Part shown: positions 23,133-30,294 of the stretch, piece by piece | Layout: the number at the start of each line of letters is the position of its first letter | Position numbering within the stretch: the first letter of the stretch is position 1 | Assembly: GCA_031553975.1 (NCBI GenBank) | Contig: JAVBKP010000033.1 | Coordinates: 1 to 40,280, forward strand | DNA length: 40,280 nt | Direction of reading: 5' to 3' | DNA from: JAVBKP01 sp031553975 | Lineage (GTDB): Bacteria > Bacillota > Clostridia > Peptostreptococcales > Anaerovoracaceae | Position numbers and translations under genes: made by a program | Notes under the pieces: generated by a model | What the model saw: only the letters and a program-made list of their open reading frames with translations | What the model was told of the DNA's origin: nothing | Database searches by the model: none

Positions 23133-23966
23133 ATGGCAGTTATTACATCTCGTGATTATGCTAATATTGTCAAGTCTTTGACCCCTGATGCTACGGTTAA
23201 TCCTAGCACGGGGGTTAATGGTGATGCTTTCTCTAAAATGTTAAATTCTTTGTCCACTACCAATCAAGGCGCCTCTGCCGGGATACAAAAATCTAACATT
23301 AATACTGGTAATCCTGTGCTTGAATCTGCTTTTCAAAAGGCAGCTGATTCATACGGTGTACCCGTTGATTTGCTAAAAGCTGTCGGAAAGGCTGAGTCTG
23401 GGTTTAGGGCTGATGCTATATCCAAATGTGGTGCCATTGGTGTCATGCAACTCATGCCTGCTACTGCTAAAGGATTAGGAGTAGATCCTTATGATCCCGA
23501 GCAGAACATAATGGGTGGTGCTAAATTTTTAAAAAACCTATTAAACAAATACGATGGGGATGTTAAACTCGCCTTGGCTGCTTATAATGCTGGACCAGGT
23601 AATGTTGATAAATATGGTGGTATTCCGCCTTTTAAAGAAACGCAAAATTATGTACCTAAAGTCTTAGGTTATTACAATAGCAATGATCTTACAATACCTG
23701 CTAGTGATGCGAGAGGTAGTATTCTCTCTGACTCTGCCGCTGCTGTAAATTCATCGCCTGCTTCTGTGATTTCCAATGATGCTGCAGAAGAAAACTTTCT
23801 TGGAAGCCTTGGCAATTTATTCTCTCAGTCACAAGATATGCCCTTAGACTTTACCAATGTATCTGAGATGATAAGAAATAATCCAGAAATGGCCCCTCTC
23901 TTGGCAGATATGATGCGATTTAAAGCATTGTCCCAGCTGGGAGATTTTAATGAGAATAATGAATAG
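23133..23966 (+). CDS. Soluble lytic transglycosylase (SLT domain)
   Basis: 277 residues. The SLT/goose-lysozyme-like domain (about 61-175) has the catalytic Glu88 in GKAESGFRADAIS, then GAIGVMQLMPATA, then LALAAYNAGPGNV and the NYVPKVLGYY end. It cleaves peptidoglycan glycan strands to anhydro products. No signal peptide is visible: the N-terminal 60 residues are polar and low-complexity, as in flagellum- or secretion-associated transglycosylases. The C-terminal 80 residues are unassigned and end in acidic sequence. TAGGAGAG precedes the start. Confidence 0.9.
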   Translation: MAVITSRDYANIVKSLTPDATVNPSTGVNGDAFSKMLNSLSTTNQGASAGIQKSNINTGNPVLESAFQKAADSYGVPVDLLKAVGKAESGFRADAISKCGAIGVMQLMPATAKGLGVDPYDPEQNIMGGAKFLKNLLNKYDGDVKLALAAYNAGPGNVDKYGGIPPFKETQNYVPKVLGYYNSNDLTIPASDARGSILSDSAAAVNSSPASVISNDAAEENFLGSLGNLFSQSQDMPLDFTNVSEMIRNNPEMAPLLADMMRFKALSQLGDFNENNE

Positions 23967-23987
23967 AATATAGAAAGGGGAAGTGGT

Positions 23988-25517
23988 ATGTCTCAGAGAA
24001 ATGAAGAGCGTACGCTTGCACGGGGAATTATGCCTTGGCACGTATCCCTTATTGCACTTGGCGGAATTATTGGATCATGTTACTTTTTAGGTCTTGGCCT
24101 TACGTATTCAGATTTAGGACCTGGCGCTGTACTGATAGCTTACGCCATCGCTGGTATAACCATATTTGGCGTAATGCAATCCTTTGCAGAGCTTCTAGTA
24201 AATATACCGCGGAGAGGCTCTTTTGTTTCTTATACGAGGGAATTTTTAGGTGATACTGCTGCTGTAGGTATTGGATGGGCATTTTGGGCCAATTGGGTGT
24301 GCTATATACCATCAGAAGCCTTGGCTACCGCTACCTTTATGGAGTTTTTTATTAAATTGCCTTTTGAAAATGAAATATGGGGCACTTTTGTATGGGGTAT
24401 TATCGCCCTTGTTGTTCTCACTATGGTAAACCTATACCACGTAAAATGGTTTGGTCATATAGAGTCAATCATGGCCATTGCTAAGATCCTTGCTATTGCT
24501 GTTTTCGTAATATGTGCAGTGGCTATTTGGCTAGGTGTGGCTGGTTCCCAATTTCACCCATTTACATCAAGTCCAGGTTTTATCGGAACTGATGTCATAC
24601 TAAGTGGCGAAGGTTCTATCATGGAAAAGCTGTTCCCATCTGGTGGATTTATCATAATCACTTACATGATTTGGACCCTAGTTAACTTCCAAGGTTCTGA
24701 GATAGTAGGGTTATCCGCAGCTGAGACACAAGATCCCGCTACCAACGTGCCTCGTGCCTGCAAAAGTGTAGCATATCGTATCATATTAATCTATTTGATA
24801 CCTGTATTTGCATTGACTTTAATACTTCCTAATGAAGCCGCTAACCTCAAAGAATCTGTATTTAGTGCGGCGTTGCAAGCCTATGGACTCAATCATATAG
24901 CAGGGGCATTTACCTTTGTCACTCTTATTGCTGCTTTTAGTTGTGCTAACTCGGGGTTTTATGGTACTGTTCGTGCTTTGTATGGCTTATCTGTAGAGGG
25001 GCTCGCTCCCAAATATTTGTCCAAATTAAACAAATTTCGCATCCCTCAAAATGCTAGTATATTTACATTGGTACCTATATGGTTGGTATTTATATTGGGA
25101 TTCATGTCTGAAAAGTATGGCCTTTGGGGTGAATCCGGACTTCCACTATATGCTAACTTGTTAGGCATCTCTGGTTTTACTGGAACGCTCTGCTGGGTAG
25201 GTATTTGTATATCTCAGATCGTATTTAGAAAAAAACTGAAAGAACGTGGTTATGATCCTATGGAAGTGCTATCTGTTAAATCTAAGTTTTATCCAGGTCT
25301 TGCATATTTTGCTGTTGTAATTCAGGTTTTTGCCATGGTGTTGTTGGCTTTCGAACCTGGCGGCCTTCCTGTAGTAATCATATCTCTCATAGCAGTATTT
25401 GTACCTATTACAATTTACAAAATCCAGAAACGACGTGGAAGGACAAGGCCTATGATTACCTTAGGTTTTGATGAAGTAAAGTTTGATGACAAATTCCCAG
25501 ATCCAAATGAACTATAA
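23988..25517 (+). CDS. APC-family amino acid permease
   Basis: 509 residues, about 12 membrane helices. The opening GIMPWHVSLIALGGIIGSCYFLGLG contains the APC glycine-rich segment of helix 1. NFQGSEIVGLSAAETQDPATNVPRA is the conserved helix 6-7 loop of amino acid permeases (AAT subfamily, which includes lysine and arginine transporters). Substrate cannot be fixed from sequence. AAAGGGGAAG precedes ATG. It is the last gene of the plus-strand unit and a strong terminator follows. Confidence 0.9.
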   Translation: MSQRNEERTLARGIMPWHVSLIALGGIIGSCYFLGLGLTYSDLGPGAVLIAYAIAGITIFGVMQSFAELLVNIPRRGSFVSYTREFLGDTAAVGIGWAFWANWVCYIPSEALATATFMEFFIKLPFENEIWGTFVWGIIALVVLTMVNLYHVKWFGHIESIMAIAKILAIAVFVICAVAIWLGVAGSQFHPFTSSPGFIGTDVILSGEGSIMEKLFPSGGFIIITYMIWTLVNFQGSEIVGLSAAETQDPATNVPRACKSVAYRIILIYLIPVFALTLILPNEAANLKESVFSAALQAYGLNHIAGAFTFVTLIAAFSCANSGFYGTVRALYGLSVEGLAPKYLSKLNKFRIPQNASIFTLVPIWLVFILGFMSEKYGLWGESGLPLYANLLGISGFTGTLCWVGICISQIVFRKKLKERGYDPMEVLSVKSKFYPGLAYFAVVIQVFAMVLLAFEPGGLPVVIISLIAVFVPITIYKIQKRRGRTRPMITLGFDEVKFDDKFPDPNEL

Positions 25518-25525
25518 AATATATA

Positions 25526-25556
25526 AGGCGGTCCAAAACTGGACCGCCTCTTTTTA
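25526..25556 (+). terminator. Intrinsic terminator between convergent genes
   Basis: Perfect 9-bp stem AGGCGGTCC / GGACCGCCT, 6-base loop, then CTTTTT on the plus strand, just after the permease stop. The minus strand has a weaker AT-rich tail and may end the convergent gene as well. Confidence 0.9.
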
Positions 25557-26597
25557 TGATGCTTTGCGTTTAAAATTAAAATAGGATTTTATGTAATCTT
25601 TCATACCGTTGGGATTTTTTACCCGCATTATGCTATAGACCAGTTTTGGTGTAAATTTTGGATAATAAACTAGATATCTAGGTAGTCTGTGGGTTGGCGT
25701 ATATTTTTCCTTTGCTTGGTATAATGATTTGAACCCATATAGTGAGTTAAAATTTTTATATATATAGCAAAGAACATTTGCTGCCCATTTAATTTCTTCG
25801 TCTTTAGCATTGATATTTGCAAGTGGCATAGTGCCAAGATTTCCCCACTCCACGCCCTCTTGATTGAATTTCATAAAGGAATCAAAAATTATTTTTTCTA
25901 GTACACCTTGTGGCGCATCAGATCGTCTTCTTGTTACTTCTGCCAAATACCCTTTTCCACCTGCATATGGTATAAATACAACAAATCCTAAAATATTACC
26001 GTCTGGATCTTTGGCTATAAAATATCTTCTGTCATAAGGTTGGTCTAAGCCAGCGGTACCCATAATAAAGGTAAGTTCACCAGTCTTTTTTTGCTTGAGC
26101 CACTCTTTTGTGATTTCATTCATCTCGTCTTCTATTTTTTCATCCCTACATGTCTTAGGGCAATACTCACTAACCTCTAACCCTAACTTGTTAGCATGGT
26201 TTATTTTCCACCTGAGTTTTGCCATTTTTCCGCCATCTAGTCCATATTCGTCTAACCTCATACATGCATCTTCTCCGTATTTTACTACTTTAAAACCAGC
26301 ATCTTTGTATAGACTTACAAATTTTTCTGTGACACTTAAAAATACTATTTTATATCTTCTTCTATTGCAATACTCTACAAATTCTGATAATAAAACAGCC
26401 GCCCCATCCTCGTGACAAATAAAATCACCACAGCAAACAGCAACTCTTCCTACTATGGCGTACGCTACGACCCCATCTACTTTGCTCCCAAAAAAATGTT
26501 GTTTATCTTTTTCTAAAGCTAGGTATGATAGTGGATTTTGTCCGTATTTACTAACCAATGAGTACGTTTTGTTGTCGTTGTTGTGATGATTATTCAT
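25554..26597 (-). CDS. DUF2156-type acyltransferase (MprF C-terminal-domain-like)
   Basis: 347 residues without membrane helices. LSYLALEKDKQHFFG near the start, VAYAIVGRVAVCCGDFIC, then KLRWKINHANKLGL and a C-terminal LYGFKSLYQAKEKYTP, match the GNAT-like DUF2156/LPG_synthase_C domain of phosphatidylglycerol lysyltransferases. Here it stands alone, without the flippase part. It may transfer an aminoacyl group from a charged tRNA to a lipid or other acceptor (family inference). The ribosome site is weak; it follows the NlpC/P60 gene by 38 bp and is likely co-transcribed. Confidence 0.82.
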   Translation of the reverse strand: MNNHHNNDNKTYSLVSKYGQNPLSYLALEKDKQHFFGSKVDGVVAYAIVGRVAVCCGDFICHEDGAAVLLSEFVEYCNRRRYKIVFLSVTEKFVSLYKDAGFKVVKYGEDACMRLDEYGLDGGKMAKLRWKINHANKLGLEVSEYCPKTCRDEKIEDEMNEITKEWLKQKKTGELTFIMGTAGLDQPYDRRYFIAKDPDGNILGFVVFIPYAGGKGYLAEVTRRRSDAPQGVLEKIIFDSFMKFNQEGVEWGNLGTMPLANINAKDEEIKWAANVLCYIYKNFNSLYGFKSLYQAKEKYTPTHRLPRYLVYYPKFTPKLVYSIMRVKNPNGMKDYIKSYFNFKRKAS

Positions 26598-26635
26598 TAT
26601 CGTATATACTTCTACTTCTATTTCTACTTAATAAT

Positions 26636-27376
26636 TTAATTTAAAATTCTTACTGCACAAACATATCTTTTATCATAGTATTCTTCTGATAGATTGTCTA
26701 TCATTATCTTTTTACTGCCAGAAGAGGCGTGTATAAAATTACCATTTCCCATATAAATTGCTACATGAGATATGCCACCATTGATAGATCCTGATGTATC
26801 GGAACAGATAATATCTCCTGGCAAGAGTTCTTCTCTTGAAACAGCTTGTCCCGCCTCTGGATAATCAGTAGATGACCTAGGTACTGACACACCTGCATTA
26901 TTGAATACATAAGTCACAAATCCTGAACAGTCAAATCCCTTTGGGCTGCTACCACCGGATTTATATGGTTTTCCAACCAAGGTCATAGCAAATTGTATAA
27001 TATCTTGCGCTTTCTCTAAGCTATCACGGTCTGCACTTCTGCTGACTGTAGACCCTTCTTTTTGCTGAATATTTACAATATAATCACTGCTAACCCAGCC
27101 TTTTGTCGTACCATACGTTATGTAGTGCCACTTGTCCTGCGTTTCTTTAATAATTATAGTAGCCTTGTTTGGTAACTTGCCTACTATTTTACTTGTAGCA
27201 CCCGCTGACGCTCTTACATTCAGATTTGTGCTTGTGGTCTTAACGGTTCCTACCGTCATCATTTTTTCTTGTTCTTGCACTGCATTTTCTGCTGCAAAGG
27301 TTGGTGTAATACTTGCGAAAGCCAGTGAAACAACGACTGATAAGGAAAGAACAAGTTTACTTGCTGTTCTTCTCAT
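26636..27376 (-). CDS. Secreted SH3-NlpC/P60 peptidoglycan hydrolase
   Basis: 246 residues. The signal peptide (1-28, ending TPTFAA) is followed by a bacterial SH3 domain (about 43-107; STNLNVRASAGATSKIVGKL, GWVSSDYI) and an NlpC/P60 cysteine peptidase (about 120-246). The catalytic residues are Cys150 in FDCSGFV, His204 in GISHVAIYMG and His216 in FIHASS. It should cut gamma-D-Glu-diaminopimelate stem-peptide bonds outside the cell. AAAGGGA lies before ATG 27376, and a near-consensus promoter lies upstream. Confidence 0.95.
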   Translation of the reverse strand: MRRTASKLVLSLSVVVSLAFASITPTFAAENAVQEQEKMMTVGTVKTTSTNLNVRASAGATSKIVGKLPNKATIIIKETQDKWHYITYGTTKGWVSSDYIVNIQQKEGSTVSRSADRDSLEKAQDIIQFAMTLVGKPYKSGGSSPKGFDCSGFVTYVFNNAGVSVPRSSTDYPEAGQAVSREELLPGDIICSDTSGSINGGISHVAIYMGNGNFIHASSGSKKIMIDNLSEEYYDKRYVCAVRILN

Positions 27377-27427
27377 AGGTGGTCCCTTTCTTTTGTCTTT
27401 AGTTACATTTCAACACTCACGCTTTTT

Positions 27428-27456
27428 ATACTATCACAGGAATGGCTTAATGTCAA
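27428..27456 (-). promoter_or_regulatory. Strong promoter of the NlpC/P60 gene
   Basis: Minus strand consensus TTGACA, 17-base spacer, TAGTAT with an extended TGA just before the -10. It sits between the stop of the sensor gene and the hydrolase start, leaving a leader of about 45 bases. Confidence 0.75.
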
Positions 27457-27474
27457 CAAATTTACTTGCTTTGC

Positions 27475-28686
27475 CTATTTTTTCTGGTGCTTCTGATCTA
27501 GGATTTTTTCTAACAACCCCGACAAAATACCTGTTGCCTCTTCTATTTTTTCCGTGTAGTTCTTTTGACGTTCATCTAACTTTGTCTTTTTTAGAAATTC
27601 TATAACACCTATTATTGCTATAATTGGTGTTCTTATTTCTAGAGATATTTTATCGAAGAACTCCTCCTTGGCCTTTTGGGTTTCCTTAGATATTTCTAAT
27701 TTTTTGCTATTTTCTAGCTCGGCCTCATTTGCAATCTGGATTTCTCTATCCAATATTTTTTGATGATGATAGTTAATGAAAAACAATACAACTAATAAAA
27801 TGGTAACCACGATGAAAAGAATGATCGTAATTTCAAGAACGAAAGTCCTATCTTCTGTGGCTACCTCCGTTGGTATGGCAGAAACTATATACCACCCTGA
27901 CCTTAGTCCTATAGGTGCGAAATACGCATATCGTGAACTTTCGCCTATTTTATATTCAAATGTACCTGTGTCACCTTCCATAATTTTATTTCTAATATTA
28001 GTCACATCTTTATTTGTCTTATATTCTGAAATAAAATCAAAATAATTTCTCTCTTCTTTTAATAGTGCGTTTTTATGATTGGACATTACGATCAACTTGC
28101 CATCTGTATTTATTATAAAAGTATACATATGCCCCTTATAAGTAAATTCATCTGTGATTTTTCTTAATTTTTCATTATCAATAAGAGCCACAAGAATGCC
28201 TACAACCTTATTATTTTTTTTTATTTGAACCGAGGAGGCATGGACTTTATATGATCTTCCTTCTAGCTTTAAAGGTTCTGAAAAGTATCTGCTTTCGGCC
28301 ATAGCTTGTTCAAAAAATGGTTGACTTTTGTAATTTTTAGTAGGCTCATCTATAAAGTAACCTGTCCCATCTGTGAGAATAACGCCCACTCCTGCATATT
28401 TTCCAGTGACCGCACTATTGTTGATAGTCCTAATCACATTCTCTATGTTAAATGTCTCACTTTCAATGATATTGGCCAATGCCTGCAAGCTATCAAAATG
28501 TCCTTCTAACATCTGATCTATCCTAGCAGCATCTTGCTCTGCTACTTGGATAAAAAAAGATGCCGTAGTGCCATCTAGCCTATCTTTTATTACAGAAAAA
28601 AACAATAAAAACATAGCAATAATTAGAATAACAATTATAGCGAAGATTCCAAATATACCTTGATACTCTCTACTTTTGTAAATCAT
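27475..28686 (-). CDS. dCache sensor with degenerate, truncated histidine-kinase domain
   Basis: 403 residues. Membrane helix 1 (about 11-33), an extracellular dCache-type sensor (about 38-275; GVGVILTDGTGYFIDEP and FIINTDGKLIVMS are the paired PAS-like folds) and helix 2 (about 283-304) are followed by a coiled linker. A HisKA-like helix pair follows (about 335-398). The H-box reads ISLEIRTPIIAIIG where active kinases have SHEIRTP: Leu349 replaces the phospho-accepting His. The protein ends there, with no HATPase domain, and nothing resembling one lies in the 98 bp downstream. It cannot be an ordinary kinase and may act as a dimerising decoy or partner. Downstream neighbour of the HPt gene. 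Confidence 0.87.
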   Translation of the reverse strand: MIYKSREYQGIFGIFAIIVILIIAMFLLFFSVIKDRLDGTTASFFIQVAEQDAARIDQMLEGHFDSLQALANIIESETFNIENVIRTINNSAVTGKYAGVGVILTDGTGYFIDEPTKNYKSQPFFEQAMAESRYFSEPLKLEGRSYKVHASSVQIKKNNKVVGILVALIDNEKLRKITDEFTYKGHMYTFIINTDGKLIVMSNHKNALLKEERNYFDFISEYKTNKDVTNIRNKIMEGDTGTFEYKIGESSRYAYFAPIGLRSGWYIVSAIPTEVATEDRTFVLEITIILFIVVTILLVVLFFINYHHQKILDREIQIANEAELENSKKLEISKETQKAKEEFFDKISLEIRTPIIAIIGVIEFLKKTKLDERQKNYTEKIEEATGILSGLLEKILDQKHQKK

Positions 28687-28706
28687 TTTTTACCTTTACG
28701 TTTTTA

Positions 28707-29294
28707 CTATTTAATAGTTTTGACCTCTTCTATTGACTGACCAAAATCAAATCCTTCTAATAGATTCGTTACTTTGTATAATATCTCATCTATTTTATCA
28801 CCAAATGTGAAATTGGCTAGTTTTGATAATACTTCTTCGGCCCTATCGCTATCAAATTCTTCCAATGCCTCTATAATCAAAGCAATGCTCATATATAATA
28901 CTTCTGGATTTCCAGTTTTCAAATTTTTCTTTTCAGTTTTAGAAATAATGCAAGTTTTTAATTGTAACAAAAATAGTTTTAATTTTTCGCAAAATGCCTC
29001 TGTATTTTCAATACAGTATTTTGTATCAGCATTTTTTCCTGCCTGTTCTAAGACAGAAGCCTCTTGTGATAGAATTTCTTCTCCCAAGACTAGTAATCCA
29101 CCTTTTATGGCATGGGCTTCTTTGCCTATGATATCCCAATCTTCATCTGCCAAACCCTCAATAATTTTTTTACTTTTCTCTTCTGCTGCTTGTACAAAAA
29201 GTTTAATGGATTTTTTATAAACATCTATGCTATCCGCACTAAAAGAAAGGCCTTTTTTTGTATTAAGCCCTTCTATTTGCATTAGCTTATCCAT
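28707..29294 (-). CDS. Stand-alone HPt phosphotransfer protein
   Basis: About 195 residues from ATG 29294, which AGGTGA serves at about 5 bases; a GTG at 29303 overlaps that site. An HPt helical bundle (about 12-105) carries GKEAHAIKGGLLVLG, whose His (residue 61) is the phosphoryl acceptor. The C-terminal 80 residues (LEEFDSDRAEEVLSKLANF and beyond) resemble the tail that follows HPt domains in large hybrid kinases. It looks like a separated end of a hybrid kinase. It lies between trpS (14 bp) and the dCache sensor (20 bp). A cognate kinase or response regulator is not in the window. Confidence 0.83.
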   Translation of the reverse strand: MDKLMQIEGLNTKKGLSFSADSIDVYKKSIKLFVQAAEEKSKKIIEGLADEDWDIIGKEAHAIKGGLLVLGEEILSQEASVLEQAGKNADTKYCIENTEAFCEKLKLFLLQLKTCIISKTEKKNLKTGNPEVLYMSIALIIEALEEFDSDRAEEVLSKLANFTFGDKIDEILYKVTNLLEGFDFGQSIEEVKTIK

Positions 29295-29308
29295 ATTCTT
29301 CACCTGCT

Positions 29309-30292
29309 TTATTTAGATCCTAATCCAAAGGTCCCTTTAACCCTGCTAAGGGTTTTATCTGCTATAGCAGTAGCCCTATTGGCACCATCTTCTAGGATTT
29401 TTTTAAGCTCATCTGAGTACCGTATTTGTTCATATCGTTTTTGAATTGGATCAAGTGCATTCACAATTACCTCTACCAACTCTTTTTTGAATGTACCATA
29501 GCCCGTGTCTTTGTATTTTTCCTCTAGTTCTTTGATTTCTATTCCTGAAAAAATGCTATAAATTGTGAGAAGATTACTCACACCCGGTTTGTTCTCAATA
29601 TCAAATTTTACTATTCCATCTGAATCCGTAGTGGCCTTCATGATGGCTTTTTTAATCTGATCTGGTGTATCAAGCAAACTGATTCTGCTAAGCGGGTTTG
29701 CAGCACTTTTACTCATTTTCGCCGTAGGCTCGTCTAGCGCCATTATTCTAGCACCTGATTTCATAAATCTATGCTCAGGTACTACAAACGTATTAGCATA
29801 CTTTTGATTGATTCTCTCCGCTATATCTCTCGTCAATTCGATGTGTTGCTTTTGATCATTTCCAACAGGCACCACATCTGTGTCGTAAAGAAGAATATCC
29901 GCCGCCATAAGCACAGGATATGTGAAAAGTCCTGCAGGTGCAGATTCATTTCCTTTACTCTTATCTTTGAATTGTGTCATGCGAGAAAGCTCACCTGTAT
30001 AAGTGTTACATGTTAATACCCATGATAACTCTGCATGGGCAGACACGTCTGACTGAATAAAAATAATTGATTTTTTCGGGTCAATACCCACTGCAAGATA
30101 AAGAGCAGCTACATCAAGTATGCTTTCTCTAAGCTCCTTTGGATCTTGTGGTAATGTAATAGAGTGCATGTCTACTACACAGTAAATACAATCCATTTCT
30201 TCCTGAAGTTCTACAAATTGTTTTATAGCTCCAAGATAGTTTCCAATATGAATATTACCTGTGGGTTGAACCCCCGAAAAAACCCGTTTCAT
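29309..30292 (-). CDS. trpS: Tryptophanyl-tRNA synthetase
   Basis: 327 residues, normal length. SGVQPTGNIHIGNYLGA contains the HIGH-type motif (HIGN), and AKMSKS (about 195-200) is intact. It attaches Trp to tRNA-Trp. It begins 2 bp after gyrA with GAGGAG inside the gyrA end, so it is translated from the gyr transcript. No T-box leader exists here, unlike many Firmicutes trpS genes. Confidence 0.97.
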   Translation of the reverse strand: MKRVFSGVQPTGNIHIGNYLGAIKQFVELQEEMDCIYCVVDMHSITLPQDPKELRESILDVAALYLAVGIDPKKSIIFIQSDVSAHAELSWVLTCNTYTGELSRMTQFKDKSKGNESAPAGLFTYPVLMAADILLYDTDVVPVGNDQKQHIELTRDIAERINQKYANTFVVPEHRFMKSGARIMALDEPTAKMSKSAANPLSRISLLDTPDQIKKAIMKATTDSDGIVKFDIENKPGVSNLLTIYSIFSGIEIKELEEKYKDTGYGTFKKELVEVIVNALDPIQKRYEQIRYSDELKKILEDGANRATAIADKTLSRVKGTFGLGSK

Positions 30293-30294
30293 TT

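Noticed and set aside
27377..27474. Possible frameshifted HATPase remnant after the dCache sensor
   Set aside because: Only 98 bp with a strong promoter lie before the next gene; no N-box or G-box sequence is visible.
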